A DNA stretch of 64,000 nt from Mesorhizobium sp. Root552 (GCF_001427285.1 NZ_LMFV01000023.1:62001-126000); one strand, 5' to 3'; shown: positions 51,807-61,823, counted from the first letter of the stretch. Notes: a model not told the origin generated them from the sequence alone. Made by a program: numbers and translations.

Positions 51807-52208
51807 ATGAACATTCACGATGACGGCACGGCGATCGGGCTTTCCGACAAGGTGCATGGCGAGCTTCTGTCGGCAGGTTGTCCTTCGCGCGACGTGCTCA
51901 AACATGTGACCAGTCAATGGGGTGTTCTGGTGCTGATCGTGCTGGAAGGAGGAACGCACCGCTTTTCTGAACTGCGCCGCAAGATTGGCGGCGTGAGTGA
52001 GCGCATGCTGGCGCAGGCGCTGCAATTGCTGGAGGCGGACGGGTTCGTCTTGCGCCGCGCCTATCCCGTTGTGCCGCCCCATGTGGAATATTCATTGACC
52101 CCCCTTGGCGAAGAAGTCGCGGAGAAGGTACGGATTCTGGCCGATTGGATCGAAATCAACTTCCATCGCATTCATGCAAGCGGAGGGAATGCTGAACCGC
52201 CGGGATAG
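51807..52208 (+). CDS. HxlR-family regulator (QorR-like)
   Basis: A 133-residue winged helix-turn-helix protein. The core KHVTSQWGVLVLIVLEGGTHRFSELRRKIGGVSERMLAQALQLLEADG is typical HxlR. Cys25 in SAGCPSRDVL corresponds to the redox-sensing Cys of QorR/YodB-type proteins. It probably represses the divergent oxidoreductase gene under non-stress conditions; short AGTAAGTA-like repeats in the intergenic region are possible binding sites. Confidence 0.9.
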   Translation: MNIHDDGTAIGLSDKVHGELLSAGCPSRDVLKHVTSQWGVLVLIVLEGGTHRFSELRRKIGGVSERMLAQALQLLEADGFVLRRAYPVVPPHVEYSLTPLGEEVAEKVRILADWIEINFHRIHASGGNAEPPG

Positions 52209-52319
52209 CCTGCGGTGGCAGCGTACTGAACTCTGCCGTTTTGATGAATGCCGCTTCGCTGAGACTCTGGACCAGAAACAGGCGGTCTCGCCCCCAAACG
52301 CTGGTCACTGCTACAAGAA

Positions 52320-52376
52320 TTATAGAGCGCCTACAATGACATAGCGGTGCCCAGTTTCATCCTCACCGGCGCGCCA
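52320..52376 (-). repeat. Serine-recombinase tail remnant (copy B)
   Basis: Minus-strand codons give WRAGEDETGHRYVIVGAL and a stop. There is no recombinase coding sequence upstream. Same tail as copy A with few changes. It ends the unit that contains the QorB-like gene and its regulator. Confidence 0.75.
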
Positions 52377-52522
52377 TTTCACCGGACAAGATTCGAATTC
52401 GCTCAATTACCTTGGATATGTTTCGTCCCAGCCTGACGGTGTGGATGGTTGTTGTTCATTTGCAGACGTTCAGTCGCTGCCTGAATCCATGAGGCGCTGG
52501 AGGATAGCTTTTGCGTCGCTAC

Positions 52523-54015
52523 TTAGGCGATAGTAGTCGTGCATTCTTTCACAATCTCATCCCCGATGCGGACCGTTTCCCGGATCAGCAGGTCAAGATC
52601 ACAGCGCCGCGTTCTGTGATTGTCTATCGCAACTCGTAGACAATGTTCGCCATTAACCGTCGTATCCGAGAGAACTGCGATACCTTCTTCTTGCAATCTC
52701 AGCATGATTTCGATGTTGAGCGCCTTCAGATCCCCGGAACCCATTCCGTCTGCACGATAGCGAAAGCAGACGATGCTGATGTTTGTCGGCACGACCAGTT
52801 CCAAAAGAGGTTCTGCCTCAACCAATGCAGAGAGATAGTGAGCCTGTTCAATGTTCTGGTCGATCAGCCTACCAAATTTCTCGATGCCATGCTCCTTAAG
52901 AGCCATCCAGACCTTTAGCGCCCGGAATCCGCGCGAGGTCTGCAGGCTGTAGTCCGAAAGCCAATTGGTCGATGCAAGGCCGCGGGTCGTCATCTCCAGA
53001 TACTCAGGTGTAACCGCGAATGTGTTGCGATGTGCTGTGGCGTCTCGGACGAGGGCGCAACCGGCTTCGATTGGCGAATGCAGCCATTTGTGTGGATCGA
53101 GCGCGACGGAATCGGCGCGTTCAATGCCGGCAACGCGATGGGCATTCGACGGGGCGATGGTGATCAAAGCGCCGATGCAGCCATCGACATGGAACCAGAG
53201 GTCCTCGTCTTCCGCCAGATCCGCGAGGGCATGTAAATCATCGATGGCGCCGGTATTGACTGTCCCGGCCGTTCCGATCACGCAGGCAGGTTTGAATCCC
53301 GCGGCACGGTCTTCGGCGATAGCTGCCCGCAATGCAGCTAGATCAATTCGCAATGCGGTATCCGTTGGAATGCGTCGTAGGGCCCGATTTCCTAGCCCCA
53401 ACGCCTCCACTCCCTTGCGGTGGCAACTGTGAACCTGATCAGAACCATAGAAGCGCAAGGGTTTTTCCACGGCAGCCACACCGTGCTCACGCACGTCGAT
53501 GCCCGCCTTCGCATTCCTTGCCACGGTCAGGCCGATAATATTGGCCATCGAGCCGCCGGCCACCAACGTGCCGCTCGCGGACGCAGGAAAGCCAACCATC
53601 TCCTTGCACCAGCCCACCACCTGCTGATCCACCAATGTGGCGGCATGGTTTCCGCCACCAACGTTCGAGCCCTGGACGGCGGCCAAAAAATCTCCCAACG
53701 CCCCGGTAAAATTGCTCGCCCCCATGTACCAGGCCCAGAAACGCGGATGGACGTTACCATAGGATAGGGCATCACGTTCTCAGCCACCTCGCGATAGACA
53801 TCTATCAGCGAAGCCGGCGATTGCGGCAACGGGGATGTGAAAAATGCCTTTACTTCCGCAGGCATCTCCCGCCAAACTGGGCGGTCGCGGACACCACGCA
53901 GATAGCCAACCCCGTCGGCCATGATTTGGTGCGCCAGCGCCTCCACATCTGACCAGTTGGCTGGATCAAGTGTTTCTTCGGCAGACATACCGCGGTCTTC
54001 CGCTAAGTTACTCAT
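52523..54015 (-). pseudogene. Group II PLP-dependent decarboxylase, frameshifted
   Basis: The gene reads as a pyridoxal-phosphate amino-acid decarboxylase of the aromatic/diaminobutyrate/aspartate type, with SVALDPHKWLHSP carrying the PLP lysine and YMGASNFTGALGDFL. The N-terminal part (MSNLAEDRG to ENVMPYP) and the rest (YGNVHPRFWAWYMGAS onward) are in different frames. The join is at 53,762-53,763, where the expected Pro codon has lost one base. All other regions look intact, so the defect is a single recent deletion or a sequencing error. Confidence 0.88.
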
Positions 54016-54164
54016 CCGGGAGCCTCTCTGCTGACGTCGAGATAGTATTCGTTTCTTGTCATGGAATCTAGCTGATCGGACTTCCGGATGATCGACGAAC
54101 GCGGCCACGGGCGGTTTGCAATCGCCGGATCATCGAAGCACTATCGGATCACAGGCCTATGAAA

Positions 54165-54221
54165 TTACAACGCACCTACAATGACATAGCGGTACCCAGT
54201 TTCATCCTGACCGGTGCGCCA
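54165..54221 (-). repeat. Serine-recombinase tail remnant (copy C)
   Basis: Minus-strand codons give WRTGQDETGYRYVIVGAL and a stop, the third copy of the tail. It bounds the unit with the frameshifted decarboxylase on its right side. Confidence 0.75.
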
Positions 54222-54325
54222 TTTCCAGTTTAACATGCCGCGGCTTGCCGGTCTTGGTCACGGATTGGTCATTTCGCGCGCATCGGGTTCGCCACGCCAT
54301 CGTTCTCGCTATGCAAACAGGGCGA

Positions 54326-54884
54326 TTACCGCGGCTGACAATCACTAAAGCGAAATGATGACTGGCGTCGCGAGATAGTTCCCGCCGACGGCAGAGGAAA
54401 ATGCGATGTCATGACAATGCGGCCATTATCCGAGCATGCGTCCAAAAACGCCCACCGCGTCCGACGGGCCGGCTCAGGGTCCGTGTCCCACAGCAAATTC
54501 CAGCCGGGTACATGCCTTGCATCGGCCAAAGCATGAGGTCGCCGGAAAACACGACCCCTAACCCTGAGATCTCAGTGCCACGGCCACGTGCCCTAAGGGG
54601 TGGCCAGGCGTCGGCTCCAGCCACACTTCGTCATCGAGTTCATGGTCCATATCGACAAGCACAGCTCTTCCGGCCTCGATGATTGGCAGGGCATTATCCT
54701 CAAAGGTGCGGATGGCATCGCCAGAGGCCACATGCGTGGCCTCGAACTCACGCCGCGCCATGTAACGGGCGTTGGGAACATTCCATGATGCGCATAAGCG
54801 AATATCCAAATTTCTGGAATCTTGCAGTTCTTCGCTGGGGCGCCGCCTCAACTCGTACCGCGCACCCCGCGAAACGTCCCTCAA
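54326..54884 (-). pseudogene. MBL-fold hydrolase, decayed
   Basis: Three overlapping minus-strand frames add up to the C-terminal two-thirds of a metallo-beta-lactamase-fold protein: EPTPGHPLGHVAVALRSQ in the first, LGVVFSGDLMLWPMQGM in the second, and MTSHFPLPSAGTISRR in the third. The zinc-ligand His-containing N-terminal part (HxHxDH) is not found. At least two frameshifts are present. It is not expected to make an active protein. Confidence 0.75.
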
Positions 54885-54893
54885 TCATCGTGC

Positions 54894-55169
54894 TCAGGAT
54901 GATGCGAGCGTCGCCCATGTTTGCGTACAGTATACGAAAGAAATGAAAGCAGGTGGATGCGGCGGAAGAAAATCCTTCTCATGCTTCCAGGCGTGACAGT
55001 TTTCGATCGTATCGAAGGACTTTCGTTCCCGACGCTGCTCGATGCCACCATCGACCAAGACGAGAGAAATCACATGCGCGGTTGCATTCACAGATTGGGG
55101 GTCTGCTTTCGCAGCCGTTTGCGCTGCCAGAACAAGAGCAAGAGCGATGATGGGCCTGGTACGTTCCAT
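54894..55169 (-). CDS. Small exported hypothetical protein
   Basis: A 91-residue protein with a signal peptide (MERTRPIIALALVLAAQTAAKA) and a mature part containing VISLVLVDGGIEQRRER and NCHAWKHEKDFLPP with a Cys pair. I know no function. It is 9 bases from the decayed MBL gene and points the same way. Confidence 0.55.
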   Translation of the reverse strand: MERTRPIIALALVLAAQTAAKADPQSVNATAHVISLVLVDGGIEQRRERKSFDTIENCHAWKHEKDFLPPHPPAFISFVYCTQTWATLASS

Positions 55170-55258
55170 GTCTTCCTCCACCCCAATCCGGTGTTGGCAG
55201 GGTCGCTTGGAAGCGGCGGCCGAATTGGCTAAACTAGGAAGCGCGCCAGGAGGGTGAA

Positions 55259-56935
55259 ATGTCCCGAAAGGCTCCCGAAATTGACCTGAAATATGCTGAA
55301 ACGATCACGTTCCGCGGTTTTGTCTTTCTGACGAAAGGCAAAGAACTTCAAACCGTCGAAGGCCAAGCGGTCGATCTTCGCAGCCAGTCGGCCGAGGTGC
55401 TCTCCGTGCTTGCGGCGCGACCGAGCGAGATCGTGTCCAAGGACGCGCTGATGCAGGCGGTTTGGCCCGATACCTTCGTGACCGACGACAGCCTCACTCA
55501 ATGCATTGCCGATATTCGCCGCGCGTTGGGCGACCACGAGCACGTGATCGTGGAAACCCACCCCAAGCGAGGTTACCGGCTGAATGCCGATCCATTGGGT
55601 GCGGCTGACCCAAACGCCGCAGCCGGCCCGGAACGCGCCAAGACACTGTTCTCGCAACGCGGCTTCATTCTGGCTGCACTCGTTCTCGTTGCGGCAGCGA
55701 TCGGCGCATACTACGGCGCGGAAATATGGCGGGCCGCCCCGGTTCGTCTCAGCGACATGCCCCGGATTGCGGTTCTTCCCTTCGAAGACATGAGTACCAC
55801 CGCGGACGAGGGATATCTCAGCGATGCCGTTGCCGAAGGGATCATCACCGAGTTGTCGCGCAGCAAGACCTATGCCGTCATCGCGCGGAACTCGAGTTTC
55901 AGATACCGCGACCAGTCGCTCGACGTCCGGAAGATCGGAGACGAGCTCGGTGTTGACTACCTGCTCGAAGGCAGCCAGCAGAAGAACGGAGACCGGCTGA
56001 AAGTGACCGCCCAGTTGCTAGATGCGCGCGACGGATCGCATCTGTGGGCGAATACCTACAACCGGGAGATCGGCGATCTGTTCGTCGTCCAGGAAGAAAT
56101 CATCCGCACGCTTGCGGATCGGGTCGGACGCAGGATCGAGCGCCCCCTGCCGGAAAGTGATGCCGCGCAGGTCAGTGCGCTTCACTATCACCTGACGGGG
56201 GTCGCCGAGATCCGCAAAGATAATTCCGCCGCGGGAAGCGAAAAACTGCGGCAATTGAGCCGCAAGGCGGTCGAAGCGGATCCGAACGCCCAGTTCGGCT
56301 ATATCGGGCTGGCCTGGTCCTATCGCTTTGATGCGGTCTTCGGGTGGCGTGAGCAGGAGTATGACCGGAACGAAGCGTTGAAGCGCGGCGCCGAGTATGC
56401 GGACAAGGCCATCCTGATCGCGCCGGATGATGCCGAGGCGCATCATGTCCGCGCCCGCATCCATACCGAAGCCGGCGAGATGGAGCAGGCGCTTGCACGG
56501 TTCGACCAGGCGATCGCCCTCAACCCCAGCAACTCGAACATCCTTGTCGGCAGCACGGACGCGCTGCTCTATGTGGGCCGCACCGATGAAGCGATCAACC
56601 GGATCGAGCACGCCAAGGGCATCGATCCTTTCCACCCTGACTGGTTTCACTGGCAGATGGGCTGGGCGCTCTGGGAAAAGAACGACTGCGAGGCGGCGCT
56701 GGCGGCGATGCGCAAAATGTCGAGAATTCCGAACGGCGCACAGCGAATGCTCGCGGGCATCCACGCTTGTCTGGGAAACGAGCTGGAGGCGAAGGAAGCG
56801 CTGGCAGTTTTTCTCAAAGACTCAGCCGGCGAGTCCATCAGCAAGGAACGCAGGGAGTGGGAAAAGATTTGGACCGCGCCCGGAAGCCTCGACCGCTGGA
56901 TCGAACACATGCGGATCGCTGGCCTGCCGGAGTGA
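55259..56935 (+). CDS. CadC-like winged-helix, membrane and TPR protein
   Basis: A 558-residue protein. Residues about 15-110 form an OmpR/CadC-type winged helix (VEGQAVDLRSQSAEVLSVLAA, KRGYRLNADPL), then one transmembrane helix (about 132-152: FILAALVLVAAAIGAYYGA), a TolB-N/FlgO-like domain (IAVLPFEDMSTTADEGYLSDAVAEGIITELS), and TPR repeats to the end. Such proteins are usually called adenylate-cyclase-like or transcriptional regulators, but no cyclase domain is present. It could sense envelope signals and bind DNA directly. No target is evident. Confidence 0.85.
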   Translation: MSRKAPEIDLKYAETITFRGFVFLTKGKELQTVEGQAVDLRSQSAEVLSVLAARPSEIVSKDALMQAVWPDTFVTDDSLTQCIADIRRALGDHEHVIVETHPKRGYRLNADPLGAADPNAAAGPERAKTLFSQRGFILAALVLVAAAIGAYYGAEIWRAAPVRLSDMPRIAVLPFEDMSTTADEGYLSDAVAEGIITELSRSKTYAVIARNSSFRYRDQSLDVRKIGDELGVDYLLEGSQQKNGDRLKVTAQLLDARDGSHLWANTYNREIGDLFVVQEEIIRTLADRVGRRIERPLPESDAAQVSALHYHLTGVAEIRKDNSAAGSEKLRQLSRKAVEADPNAQFGYIGLAWSYRFDAVFGWREQEYDRNEALKRGAEYADKAILIAPDDAEAHHVRARIHTEAGEMEQALARFDQAIALNPSNSNILVGSTDALLYVGRTDEAINRIEHAKGIDPFHPDWFHWQMGWALWEKNDCEAALAAMRKMSRIPNGAQRMLAGIHACLGNELEAKEALAVFLKDSAGESISKERREWEKIWTAPGSLDRWIEHMRIAGLPE

Positions 56936-57317
56936 ACGGCTTTCCGCATGCGGTCCGGCTGAAAACCGGTCAAGCTATCGTGTTATGCGCCCCGATTGCC
57001 CAAGAAGGGCTTTTCAGTCTGAGCCCTGATCTCAGAAACATAGGTGCGACAATGACATAGCGGTGCCCATTTTCATCTCGTCCGGTGCGCCAGAAATCTT
57101 TTCAAACTCAGGCATGTAAGCTCGAGGCCGGCGCCTGGAATGAGTTTCAGTCACGGAAATTGCGGCATCGCCAAGTTGGCTATTCGCTCGGCCACCGCAG
57201 ATTCAAACAATTTTCCCTGTTAGCAAGGCGCAATTATTTCGGTTGGCCTGATGGCTAGATAAATCGTGGGTTGTAACGAAATTCGCCTATGACAATTCAT
57301 GCCCGCAGAGCTTCCGT
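56936..57317. other. Intergenic region with last tail remnant
   Basis: About 380 bases without a gene. The tail remnant copy D lies at 57,039-57,092. From there to 57,317 the sequence is unremarkable and probably belongs to the chromosome, since the next genes are metabolic. Confidence 0.5.
57039..57092 (-). repeat. Serine-recombinase tail remnant (copy D)
   Basis: Minus-strand codons give WRTGRDENGHRYVIVAPM, the fourth and most divergent copy; the frame then stays open past the usual end. It lies at the right border of the accessory region. Confidence 0.7.
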
Positions 57318-58034
57318 TTAACCGGAAAGCAGGTAGGCGCACGCGGCCTTGTCGTAGTCGCGGATGACGTAACCGTCTTCAAAGAGCCGCGTCAGCGTAT
57401 CGCGTACGCGCAGGCGTTCGGCGTGGGCCGTGCCGGAATCACTTGCCAAAAGGGTGTCGAAATCGGCTGGAATCGTGACGCGCGGACCAGCCCGGTCGCA
57501 AACCGGGTACGCGCCCAGCTCGTCGTTTGCGCGGCGACCCGCATGCTCGGAGCCGATATGCCATTCCGCAAGCAGGCGGTCGGATGGCAATCCTGCGTTG
57601 ATGCCTCCCATCGTGCCGTAGTAGTCGCTGTAATAAACCGATGCCTCGGCGCCCAGCCTGCCGATGTTGAGGTAGGCGTTGGCATGCCGCAACGGATCGA
57701 AGGTCCAGCGCACGAGAGTGATGCCGCGCTCCAGGCACCATTGCCGCTGATAGCGCTTCAGGCCCAGGCCGATGCCTCCGCCGCGCGCGACAGGATGAAC
57801 GGCCAGCCTATGCGAGTGCTGGATCCCGGGGTCCCTGGTCGGAAACCCGAACACATAACCGGTCAATTTGCCGTCGAGGAAAGCGCCGCCAACCAGTCCT
57901 CCTTCTTGCTGGATGACCATCATGAGGTCGGCGGGATCTTCCTTGTCGCCCTTGCCCCAAACCTCGCGTTGCAGTCCCTCGGCTGCTGAGAACTCCTCCA
58001 TGCCGGAGAGCTCGCGGTATTCAACGGTGCTCAC
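57318..58034 (-). CDS. GNAT-superfamily acetyltransferase (COG3375-like)
   Basis: A 238-residue protein of the large GNAT subgroup. The acetyl-CoA site is RLAVHPVARGGGIGLGLKRYQRQW, preceded by VGGAFLDGKLTGYVFGFPTR. The start is the GTG that overlaps the stop of the upstream enolase-superfamily gene (GTGA), so both are translated together. In several bacteria this type of acetyltransferase is next to N-acylamino-acid racemase-like enzymes; a joint role in amino-acid or peptide metabolism is inferred. Confidence 0.85.
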   Translation of the reverse strand: MSTVEYRELSGMEEFSAAEGLQREVWGKGDKEDPADLMMVIQQEGGLVGGAFLDGKLTGYVFGFPTRDPGIQHSHRLAVHPVARGGGIGLGLKRYQRQWCLERGITLVRWTFDPLRHANAYLNIGRLGAEASVYYSDYYGTMGGINAGLPSDRLLAEWHIGSEHAGRRANDELGAYPVCDRAGPRVTIPADFDTLLASDSGTAHAERLRVRDTLTRLFEDGYVIRDYDKAACAYLLSG

Positions 58035-59197
58035 GCCGCAAACGTCTCCTTGCCGACCGTCACTTGGTCGAGGAATTTCCAATCCAGCGTGACGCCAATT
58101 CCGGCTCCCTCAGGTACTGGCATCAGACCGTTGGTCGCTTCAAGCGGTTCATTGACGATGTCCCTGGCGAAATAGAAGCTTGAGCTTGCAGTATCGCCAG
58201 GCTTGCGGAAGTTGGGCAGCGTGGAAAGGTGGATGTTGTGGGCGCGGCCGATGCCTGCTTCCAGCATGCCGCCGCACCAGACCGGGGCTCCCCAGGCGGC
58301 TGCGATGTCGTGAATGCGGCGCGATTCAAGATGGCCGCCGACCCGCCCCGCCTTGATGTTGATGATCCGCGCGGCTCCATGTTGCAGCGCCTTGCGCGCA
58401 TCGGCGACGCTGCGGATGCATTCGTCGAGGCAGATGGGTGTGCGCAGTTGCGCTTGCAGCGTGGAATGGTCGTGAATGTCGTCCCAGGCGAGCGGTTGTT
58501 CGATATATTCGAGATTGGCGCCATCGAGCGCTTGTAGGGTGGCAGTATCGGCCAATGAATAGGCGCTGTTGGCATCGACGCTCAGGCTGGCGTCGGGCAA
58601 TGCCTTGCGCACTGCATCAACCAGCGCCAGGTCGTGACCCGGCATGATCTTCAGCTTGATCCGCTTGTAGCCGAGGGCGTGATGCTTGCAGGCCCGTTCG
58701 ACGGTTTCGTCGATTGTCCTGATGCCGAGGGAAACACCCACCGCCACACTGTCGGTAGTACCTCCGAGCAGCGTTTTCAACGGCAAGCGAAGCGACTTGG
58801 CCCACAAGTCCCAGAACGCCATTTCAGCGGCAGCCTTGGCCATTTGGTGGCCGCGCCAGGGAAGCAGAAGCTTTTCCAGAGCTGTGGGACTTTCGAAGCT
58901 GGCGCCTACCATCTGCGGCAGAAGCACATCCCGCAGCAGCGCCATCGTTCCGGCGATCGTTTCATCCAGGTAGTCAGGCAACGGATCGCAGACGGCTTCA
59001 CCGTAACCCTCGATACCGTCGCCATAGAGGATGAGCAGTGGAAAGGTTTTGTCGACCATCGTCCCGGTCGAGATCGTAAACGGCGCCAAGAGAGGCAGGC
59101 GAACCAGCCTCAGTTCCGCGCGGTCGATCCGTATCGGCGCCATTGTGCCTGAAGGGGAGGTTCGCAGCATAGAAGGTTCTGCTTCCGTGATTGCCAT
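58031..59197 (-). CDS. Enolase-superfamily enzyme (MenC/N-acylamino acid racemase or dipeptide epimerase type)
   Basis: A 388-residue protein of the muconate-lactonising-enzyme subgroup. The catalytic Lys pair is in RIKLKIMPGHD, metal ligands are in SVDANSAY, EYIEQPL and ICLDECIRS, and the second Lys is in NIKAGRVGG. This layout fits o-succinylbenzoate synthase/N-succinylamino-acid racemases and Ala-Glu epimerases. With a peptide ABC transporter and a GNAT gene next door, an amino-acid or dipeptide racemase is more likely than menaquinone synthesis. Confidence 0.88.
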   Translation of the reverse strand: MAITEAEPSMLRTSPSGTMAPIRIDRAELRLVRLPLLAPFTISTGTMVDKTFPLLILYGDGIEGYGEAVCDPLPDYLDETIAGTMALLRDVLLPQMVGASFESPTALEKLLLPWRGHQMAKAAAEMAFWDLWAKSLRLPLKTLLGGTTDSVAVGVSLGIRTIDETVERACKHHALGYKRIKLKIMPGHDLALVDAVRKALPDASLSVDANSAYSLADTATLQALDGANLEYIEQPLAWDDIHDHSTLQAQLRTPICLDECIRSVADARKALQHGAARIINIKAGRVGGHLESRRIHDIAAAWGAPVWCGGMLEAGIGRAHNIHLSTLPNFRKPGDTASSSFYFARDIVNEPLEATNGLMPVPEGAGIGVTLDWKFLDQVTVGKETFAA

Positions 59198-59270
59198 GCC
59201 GGTCAAGCTACGAGTTTTCTAGTTTTCTTGCAACATTGACGGTATGCTATCTTTCTGTCATCGTTGCCGG

Positions 59271-60182
59271 ATGAAGCAAGAAATCGATCTGGACAAAGCG
59301 CCGTCCGATCTGGTTCAGCGCCTGAAGGCAAGTCTTGGTAAAGCCACCAGGACTGAAAGCGCCATTGCCAACTACATCCTTGGCAACCTCCAGAGCCTTC
59401 CCTTTGAAACCGCAGCCTCGCTTGGGCAGAAGGTCGGCGTAAGCGAGGCTTCGATCGGCCGCTACTGCCGGACCATCGGCTATCGTCATTTCAAGGACCT
59501 GAAGGGGAGGCTACAGGCCGACCTGGGCGACACGGCCTGGCTGATCGGCGATCGGCTGCGCGACTTCCATGCGCGAAGCCTCGAGGGTGCGACAGAATTG
59601 GCGCACGCTCTGGAGAAAGAGATCGCGGCTGTCGTCGCCGTTTACGAAGTGGCCGCCACGGCAGACTTCACCCGCGCGGTCGAGCGCCTGACCAGATGCA
59701 AAGAGGTATATGTTGCCGGCTTCCAGACCGAGCGCGGTCATGCGGCGCAGCTGGTCCACAATCTCCAGTACCTGCGCCCCGGCGTTCATCTTGCTGATCT
59801 TGCCGGTGGGCATTTTGCAGAGATCCTTCTCGCTGACCCAAGGTCGACAGCCCTGGTCCTGATAGACGGCCGACGCTATTCGCGCCTCACTCAACGTCTT
59901 GCCGTGGAAGCAAAAGCAGCAGGCATCGGCGTCACGTTGATCACCGATCCCTATTGCGACTGGGCGCATGGCAACGCTGACGAAGTATTCGTCGTGCAGA
60001 CCGATCTCAACAATTTCTGGGACACGACATCGGCGATGTCGAGCCTGGTCGGCTTGATCGTCAGCGGCGTCTTCAAGGAACTCGGTGCCGGCGTGGAGGA
60101 ACGGATGGCTCGGATATCGTCGCTCTACAACGAGTTCGTCGGCCATACCGGCATCCAGAGGACACCGCAAAAACAGGACTGA
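59271..60182 (+). CDS. MurR/RpiR-family regulator
   Basis: A 303-residue regulator. The N-terminal helix-turn-helix is ATRTESAIANYILGNLQSLPFETAASLGQKVGVSEASIGRYC, and the C-terminal SIS domain (KEVYVAGFQTERGHAAQLVHNL, STALVLIDGRRYSRLTQRLA) normally binds a phosphosugar or related ligand. It is divergent from the enolase-superfamily gene and lies just ahead of the transporter, so it probably controls the whole locus. Confidence 0.9.
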   Translation: MKQEIDLDKAPSDLVQRLKASLGKATRTESAIANYILGNLQSLPFETAASLGQKVGVSEASIGRYCRTIGYRHFKDLKGRLQADLGDTAWLIGDRLRDFHARSLEGATELAHALEKEIAAVVAVYEVAATADFTRAVERLTRCKEVYVAGFQTERGHAAQLVHNLQYLRPGVHLADLAGGHFAEILLADPRSTALVLIDGRRYSRLTQRLAVEAKAAGIGVTLITDPYCDWAHGNADEVFVVQTDLNNFWDTTSAMSSLVGLIVSGVFKELGAGVEERMARISSLYNEFVGHTGIQRTPQKQD

Positions 60183-60204
60183 AAAAAGAGGGAGGACTAC
60201 CGCA

Positions 60205-61785
60205 ATGAGGAAGTTGTTGGCCAAGGCCGCGCTTGCGGCCGGCATATGCTTTGCGGGCTTGTGCGCTGCGGTTCCCGCAGTGTTCGCCCAGGAAGCGACC
60301 ATCGTGTTCAATACCAACGAAGTCGGCGCGCCGACCTACAATCCGATCAAGGCGTCGATGCTCAACGCCGCGACCGGTCTCATCTACGACATGCTGGTGG
60401 AACAGGATGCGGACCTGTCGTTTCATCCGCATCTGGCGGAGAGCTGGGAGGAAGCGGCTGATGGCATGTCCTGGGTTTTCCACCTGAAGAAGGGCGTTAC
60501 CTTCCACAACGGCGAACCATTCAACGCGCAGACCATTCCAGCCTGGCTTGAATTGTTCAAGGAAAGCGACAACGCCTACATGAGCGAGGCGATCGACAAG
60601 GTCGAGGTTGTCGACGACTACACCGTCAAGTTCGCCATGAAGCACCCTGACCCCAACCTGCTGTACAATCTGTCCAGTACCTTCATGGCCATTCCGGAAC
60701 CAAAGGCCTACAAGGCGTTGGGCGACAAGTTCGGCGTGACGGAAGCGATCGGCACGGGTCCCTACAAGCTGGAAAGTTTCAACGTCGGCTCCGAGACGGT
60801 GCTGGTGCGCAATGATGCCTATACCTGGGGATCGCCGCTGTCGAAGAACACCGGTCCGGCCAAGATCCAGAAACTGACGTTTCGCGAGATCGCTGAGGAA
60901 TCGACCGCCTTCCTGGAACTCAAGACCGGCGGCGTCGACATGCTTCTGGGCGTGCCTACCGATTTCATGGGCGAGTTGAAGTCGGAGCCGAACATAACCG
61001 TCCTGACGCTGCCCGGCAGTGAAGTCGCCTACATGTCGATCAACGTCACCTCGGCTCCGTTCACCGACATCAAGGTCCGCGAGGCTGCGGCATTTGCCAT
61101 CAACCAGCAGGAGATACTGGATTCGATTTATGGCGGCGTCGGCGCCGTCGCCAACACGTTCCTCATCAGTGCCTTGCCGGAATCGCAAGTCGATCCGAAA
61201 TATCTCGTCAAATACGATCCCGAGCGGTCCAAGACCCTGCTCGACGAGGCCGGCTGGAAAATGGCCGATGACGGAATAAGGGCGAAGGACGGCGCTCCGC
61301 TGAAAGTATCCTTGTGGACACAGAGCGACACGTCGTTCCGCCGCCTGTCGGAAGTCGTGCAGGCGCAGCTGAAAGCGGTCGGTATCGATGCCGAGATCAC
61401 CTCTTTCGACAGTTCCTCGATACGTGACCAGTACAAGTCCGGCAAACAGCAGTTGGCCGTTCGCTCCTACGAATGGAACAATGCCGACATCGTCGACTGG
61501 TTCTTCGGTGGCGACAGGCTGGGCTATCCCAACACGTCCATGTTCAACGATCCGAAAGCCGAGGAACTGCGGAAGAAAGCCATGTCGGGCTCGGCCAACA
61601 GCGAGCAGAGGCAGGCCAACTTCAAGACCTATCACGAATATGTCCTGTCGCAGTTTCCCTTGGCGCCGATCTACCAGCCAACGGTCAACGTTGCCTACAA
61701 CAAGGACCGCCTGGTGTTGCCTGAACAAATCCACGGCACGGAAGTAGGTCCCGTGACCTTCATGGACATGACGGTCAAGGAGTAG
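60205..61785 (+). CDS. Peptide-type ABC transporter substrate-binding protein
   Basis: A 526-residue SBP_bac_5 protein with a signal peptide (MRKLLAKAALAAGICFAGLCAAVPAVFAQ) and the motif LAESWEEAADGMSWVFHLKKGVTFHNGEPF typical of dipeptide/oligopeptide/nickel binding proteins. GAGGGAGGA lies about 10 bases before the ATG. First gene of the transporter operon; the ligand cannot be told from sequence. Confidence 0.92.
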   Translation: MRKLLAKAALAAGICFAGLCAAVPAVFAQEATIVFNTNEVGAPTYNPIKASMLNAATGLIYDMLVEQDADLSFHPHLAESWEEAADGMSWVFHLKKGVTFHNGEPFNAQTIPAWLELFKESDNAYMSEAIDKVEVVDDYTVKFAMKHPDPNLLYNLSSTFMAIPEPKAYKALGDKFGVTEAIGTGPYKLESFNVGSETVLVRNDAYTWGSPLSKNTGPAKIQKLTFREIAEESTAFLELKTGGVDMLLGVPTDFMGELKSEPNITVLTLPGSEVAYMSINVTSAPFTDIKVREAAAFAINQQEILDSIYGGVGAVANTFLISALPESQVDPKYLVKYDPERSKTLLDEAGWKMADDGIRAKDGAPLKVSLWTQSDTSFRRLSEVVQAQLKAVGIDAEITSFDSSSIRDQYKSGKQQLAVRSYEWNNADIVDWFFGGDRLGYPNTSMFNDPKAEELRKKAMSGSANSEQRQANFKTYHEYVLSQFPLAPIYQPTVNVAYNKDRLVLPEQIHGTEVGPVTFMDMTVKE

Positions 61786-61823
61786 AGCGCGAAACGGCGA
61801 AAAGAGGACAGAGCGGGGCCGCA

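Noticed and set aside
50644-57092. Four dispersed 45-60 bp repeats as IS21-type insertion-sequence ends
   Set aside because: At first they looked like IS ends because of GTGCCCAGTTTCATCC, but all copies encode the same in-frame recombinase-like C-terminus, which explains them better.
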